Shown here: one piece after another, positions 60,793 through 64,000 of the stretch
Layout: the number at the start of each line of letters is the position of its first letter
How positions within the stretch are numbered: the first letter of the stretch is position 1
Assembly: GCF_002163715.1 (NCBI RefSeq)
Contig: NZ_CP015698.1
Coordinates: 3,140,201-3,204,200, forward strand
Direction of reading: 5' to 3'
Source of the DNA: Curvibacter sp. AEP1-3
Lineage (GTDB): Bacteria > Pseudomonadota > Gammaproteobacteria > Burkholderiales > Burkholderiaceae_C
DNA: 64,000 nucleotides
The notes under the pieces: generated by a model
Told to the model about the DNA's origin: nothing
What the model saw: the letters and a program-made list of their open reading frames with translations, nothing else
Databases searched by the model: none
Position numbers and translations under genes: made by a program

Positions 60793-61710
60793 CTAATTAA
60801 AAAGTGTGTTCGTTCGTTCGTTCATAGAGGATTGAAGCTTGAGCGCAAGCTTGGGCGCATCTTTGATGCTGATCAAATTACCCGAGTAGCTGTACCCTCT
60901 GTAAGCTACAGAGAGCTCAATCACAAGCGCAACATCAACAGGCGAGCCTAATGCGGAGGCTTGACTTAATAAAAAAAAGTTGTTGTTGTCAGGAACTCGC
61001 ACAGGGAATGACCGAATCCCCAAGTCTGCTGGGGAAAAAATGCTTGAAGACTCATTAAGTTGCATGAGCTTGCCAACTACTGTCTGTCGCTCACAATCGA
61101 GTTGCATCACTTTTATCTTCATGTGATGTACTTGCTTTGAAGGCAGCGTGATCTTGCCTACCACTTCTTCTGCACTCGGAATCAAAATATCATCATCGTA
61201 GATGACAGTTGACTGAGACTTCGTGGCTCCAACCAGAAGTCTCCTTGCGAGGTCTGGATTTGGGTCGTTAGTAATGGCTTGGTACAACTCATCAGCAGAT
61301 ATCTCTTCGGACGATATTCTTTTAACCAACGGCTTTATTTTCTTCGACAGCTCAACACTAATTGCTGCCTCCTCTTTGATCTTTGAAAGTTCATCATCGC
61401 CCAAATTCTTCTGTCGGCTCGGTATTCTCACTAGCATTAGATCCAGTTTTCTGAGACTCTCCGCAGACACCACAACTGCAGACATATCACGGGGATGTGA
61501 AGATAAATCTCTTAGAGTTCGTTCAGCTGCTATGAGTGACTCCACAGCATCTTTGAGTCTGACAACCTCACTGTTAGTAATAACTTTGGGGGAAGTCTTC
61601 TGTTCAATCATGTCTGAATCAGTGACAAGCTTTTTGGTGTGCTTGGGAACCGAAATCATTGAAACATGATTTTTTTGTGGATCGATATCTGGCTTAGGAC
61701 ACATCTTCAT
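60793..61710 (-). CDS. Hypothetical protein partnered with a large recombinase-like protein
   Basis: A 305-residue soluble protein without recognised domain. Residues about 45-150 are Ser/Lys/Glu-rich and helical (LKDAVESLIAAERTLRDLSS); the C-terminal third looks beta-rich (KQVHHMKIKVMQLDCERQTV). Its start overlaps the end of the upstream gene by 17 bp, so the two are translated together. It could be the accessory protein of a multi-gene recombinase module. Function unknown. Confidence 0.7.
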   Translation of the reverse strand: MKMCPKPDIDPQKNHVSMISVPKHTKKLVTDSDMIEQKTSPKVITNSEVVRLKDAVESLIAAERTLRDLSSHPRDMSAVVVSAESLRKLDLMLVRIPSRQKNLGDDELSKIKEEAAISVELSKKIKPLVKRISSEEISADELYQAITNDPNPDLARRLLVGATKSQSTVIYDDDILIPSAEEVVGKITLPSKQVHHMKIKVMQLDCERQTVVGKLMQLNESSSIFSPADLGIRSFPVRVPDNNNFFLLSQASALGSPVDVALVIELSVAYRGYSYSGNLISIKDAPKLALKLQSSMNERTNTLFN

Positions 61711-64000
61711 CTTCCTTAATTGATAGATAACTTAACAAGGCAAGTTGCGTGAGCGAGGTCAGCCGTGACGTTTGGACACGGTTGTCTGCATCGCTACTAA
61801 GCCGCATAGACACACGGTGTCGTGCGCCTATGTCGCGCTCAGGTCTAAAAGAAAGACGGTGGTTGCCCTGGTAAACAAGCTCAAGCCGATTCAAGTGATG
61901 GCGCCCGCGGTGCACTTGTAGAGAGAAAAGGGTTGGCAAAGTATCCGAAAGCTCTTCCCATGTCTCTAAATCCACAGGATCTGGTTTCGCTTCCTTTGGT
62001 AAGAACCATAAAAATCCATACTTGGCGCATTCCAGTTTAGACCCATGAAGATTTGCTACCCACTCAAGTAATTGAATGCCCGTTTCTTCTGCAAGAATTC
62101 TGGTTTGCGCAGAAATACCTCTTGATTGGGCTGCATTCCTCGCGCGCTTTAAACACTCTGCAACCAGTTCTTCTCGGAGAAGAAATTTGCTGAGGCGCTT
62201 GACCTCCTCGTTGCTTAATAGAAGGTCGTTTTGCAGACTTTCAGATGACTTTCCGAGGCTACGTGCAACTACAAAGTGGAGCGCATGGGGACTGACTTTT
62301 TCCGCGAGTTTCTTGGGTTGGGGTCGAGGTTCAGAAGAAATTTCCCTTGGTGCTCCATGCGATTGGAGATTTGAGGATTTCTTTTCAATTGAAAGTCCAG
62401 GAACCTTTGGACTTTGTGCTTTCTGAATAGCCTTGAGTTCTGTTGCTAATTTTTTCTCAAGCCAGTCAAAAAGAATCCAAGTATTTTTTGAGTCTCCCTT
62501 AGTGCGAGACTTCGCCTGGCGAAACGCCTCACCAGAAACGCCGAGGCCTGCTAGGTAAGAGCTCTGAAATGGTATGTTCAAAGAGAGACGAGCTGAATAG
62601 AGAGAGTGAACCACTGTCCAACCTGCCAAATAGTTATGAATAGCAGATCCAATGCCAGAGTGACCAGCTACCGCGGAAGTTGTCGCTGTCCTAAGCCAGA
62701 AATCAGTTAGCTTCTCGCTCCATTTCTGCAGTTCAAAAGCGCTAATCTTGAAGTTCAAGAAAAGACCAGAATAAAATTGCCAGTCGGGCCATGTAAGGTT
62801 TTGAAGTGTTGTGGCTCGAAGGCTATGAGGACGAGCTTTGGGATCACCTAAAGCTCGTTTTAGGACTGTTCCAAATATCGTGATTGACTTTAGGTCCTCT
62901 TCATTGTCTCGATCTTTTCCGGTGCCTCGCAGTAGCAGATCACCCTCAGTGACAGTCGCGCGAAGCTGAGCAGCAATCTCATTGATTTCAACTTGATCTT
63001 GCGTGCTTAGTTGTGCAATACGAATCGAGTGACTGTTTTTGATACTGTTAAATCCGGCACGTTCGATGACTAGTCCACCGGAAGCTGTGGTTAGCATCTT
63101 CTTCAAGCCAGAAAACTCGCCTGCTCTGACTGGTATAGCTGTTCCTAATTTCAATCGGAACTTGCATCGAAGAAAATTTGGATAGTAGTCTCCAACAGCA
63201 GATTCAATCAAAGCTGAGATCACTTCCACATCCTTTGATGTGACTAGGACAGAGCTTGCTGAATCGCGAGCTATTGATTCTGTCTCTTCCAAATTGATGT
63301 ATGTCCAGAGTTCATTTGGAAAACCATAGCCTCTCCGGATTAGAGATCTAGCTAAGGCTGCAAGTGCATTTTTTGTTCCTTCCGAGATCACCTCATCAGA
63401 AGAAAACTTTCCACGTCCAGATTTGTTCTCAAGTAACAGTATGTATTGCAGCCACTCTGTGCTTGACCAGTCATATGGATCTTCTCCACAAAATCCGATT
63501 TGAGTCTTTAGCCTGCTGAAGTAGGTAGATATAGAAGAGACTTCGTAGCGGCCTTTTTGGTTGTCTCGGCTACGTACCAGTTCATCTCCAACCCAGTCCC
63601 GTAAGAAAAGCCCACTTGGACTCCATTGGTCAGGCAGCGTACGTAGGTCTGACAAAGCATTTATTGCTCTTAATTGGCGCTCACCAAGCCGCTTGTTAGT
63701 GTCCCCGAAGTGATTCAGGATTCTTCCGATACGGTCAATGTCATCAGTGACGTTAACACGGCTGCGTTCGGATGGTTTGGTGTTTTCTGGTACCTGAGTG
63801 AACGTGGGTGTTAAGCCTGCTAACCTAGCAATTGACTCTTGGTTTAGACACGGTGATTCCACAAAAGTGCTGGAGCTTGCCAATAAGGATGGTGGAAAAT
63901 GAACACGCTTATAAGCCCGCGCCCAACTACAAACCTGCATCAGAACATCGCCTTGAACTTCTACTTCAAGTGCTTGTGTGAAAAACTTTTTAATGTCTCT
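61694..64000 (-). CDS. Large tyrosine-recombinase-like protein (partial, runs off the window)
   Basis: At least 768 residues; the frame stays open through 64000, so the true start may lie outside (an ATG at 63940 is possible). The middle carries recognisable recombinase residues in order: Arg in IPVRAGEFSGLKK, His/Arg in RPHSLRATTLQNL, GHSGIGSAIHNYLAGW with a His and a Tyr. About 270 residues precede and 330 follow. Such oversized recombinase-like proteins occur in multi-gene transposition/integration modules, for instance the gamma-mobile-trio type; that link is tentative. Confidence 0.68.
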   Translation of the reverse strand, partial: RDIKKFFTQALEVEVQGDVLMQVCSWARAYKRVHFPPSLLASSSTFVESPCLNQESIARLAGLTPTFTQVPENTKPSERSRVNVTDDIDRIGRILNHFGDTNKRLGERQLRAINALSDLRTLPDQWSPSGLFLRDWVGDELVRSRDNQKGRYEVSSISTYFSRLKTQIGFCGEDPYDWSSTEWLQYILLLENKSGRGKFSSDEVISEGTKNALAALARSLIRRGYGFPNELWTYINLEETESIARDSASSVLVTSKDVEVISALIESAVGDYYPNFLRCKFRLKLGTAIPVRAGEFSGLKKMLTTASGGLVIERAGFNSIKNSHSIRIAQLSTQDQVEINEIAAQLRATVTEGDLLLRGTGKDRDNEEDLKSITIFGTVLKRALGDPKARPHSLRATTLQNLTWPDWQFYSGLFLNFKISAFELQKWSEKLTDFWLRTATTSAVAGHSGIGSAIHNYLAGWTVVHSLYSARLSLNIPFQSSYLAGLGVSGEAFRQAKSRTKGDSKNTWILFDWLEKKLATELKAIQKAQSPKVPGLSIEKKSSNLQSHGAPREISSEPRPQPKKLAEKVSPHALHFVVARSLGKSSESLQNDLLLSNEEVKRLSKFLLREELVAECLKRARNAAQSRGISAQTRILAEETGIQLLEWVANLHGSKLECAKYGFLWFLPKEAKPDPVDLETWEELSDTLPTLFSLQVHRGRHHLNRLELVYQGNHRLSFRPERDIGARHRVSMRLSSDADNRVQTSRLTSLTQLALLSYLSIKEDEDVS

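Overview
The window looks like the chromosome of a betaproteobacterium, most likely a Comamonadaceae member (Rhodoferax/Polaromonas-like). This is inferred from the rpsM-rpsK-rpsD-rpoA-rplQ order, the protein flavour and dispersed intergenic repeats; no search was possible. The left end (1-2930) is core: the end of the alpha ribosomal operon, an initiator tRNA and a terminator. From 3.3 to 9.1 kb lies a LysR regulator divergent from a run of small redox/stress genes (two DJ-1/PfpI proteins, one cytoplasmic and one exported, an NmrA-like protein, an ABM monooxygenase-like membrane protein, an F420-type reductase and LtrA).

From 9.8 to 24.6 kb is an accessory island. It holds an AAA+ ATPase/subtilase pair matching the IetAS anti-phage system, a repressor/excisionase/tyrosine-integrase module with a palindromic operator, a five-gene unknown operon, a phosphoesterase, an XRE regulator, an HNH nuclease and a UvrD-like helicase. 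At 24.7-26.1 kb is a decayed integron: two co-oriented cassettes on the minus strand with attC-like sites, an attI-like site with two direct repeats, and a divergent integrase (intI) remnant cut to about 45 codons.

From 26.2 to 33.9 kb sits a DAB inorganic-carbon uptake operon (LysR regulator, dabB, dabA, a DUF6671-like gene), then ilvD. From about 34.1 to 45.2 kb comes the most unusual region: fifteen mostly tiny, mostly minus-strand unknown genes. Most have a constant 47-bp repeat (here 'E element') just past the 3' end. One gene is duplicated as a whole unit, and the duplication begins and ends inside E elements. A 207-aa catalytic-domain-only tyrosine recombinase points away from the array at its head. 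This has the layout of an integron, but the main repeat is not a canonical attC site.

From 45.4 to 56 kb is a catabolic cluster for N-acyl-D-amino acids or D-peptides. A sugar kinase and RidA diverge from a tightly coupled eight-gene operon (binding protein, two permeases, two ATPases, a D-serine-dehydratase-like PLP enzyme, an RpiR regulator and a D-aminoacylase). Two GTAAW-N3-WTTAC palindromes in the divergent promoter are candidate operators. The right end carries HU with an H1-tail-like partner, an S1/P1 nuclease, an SOS-boxed umuD-umuC-PD-(D/E)XK operon, and a two-gene module with a large tyrosine-recombinase-like protein that runs off the window.
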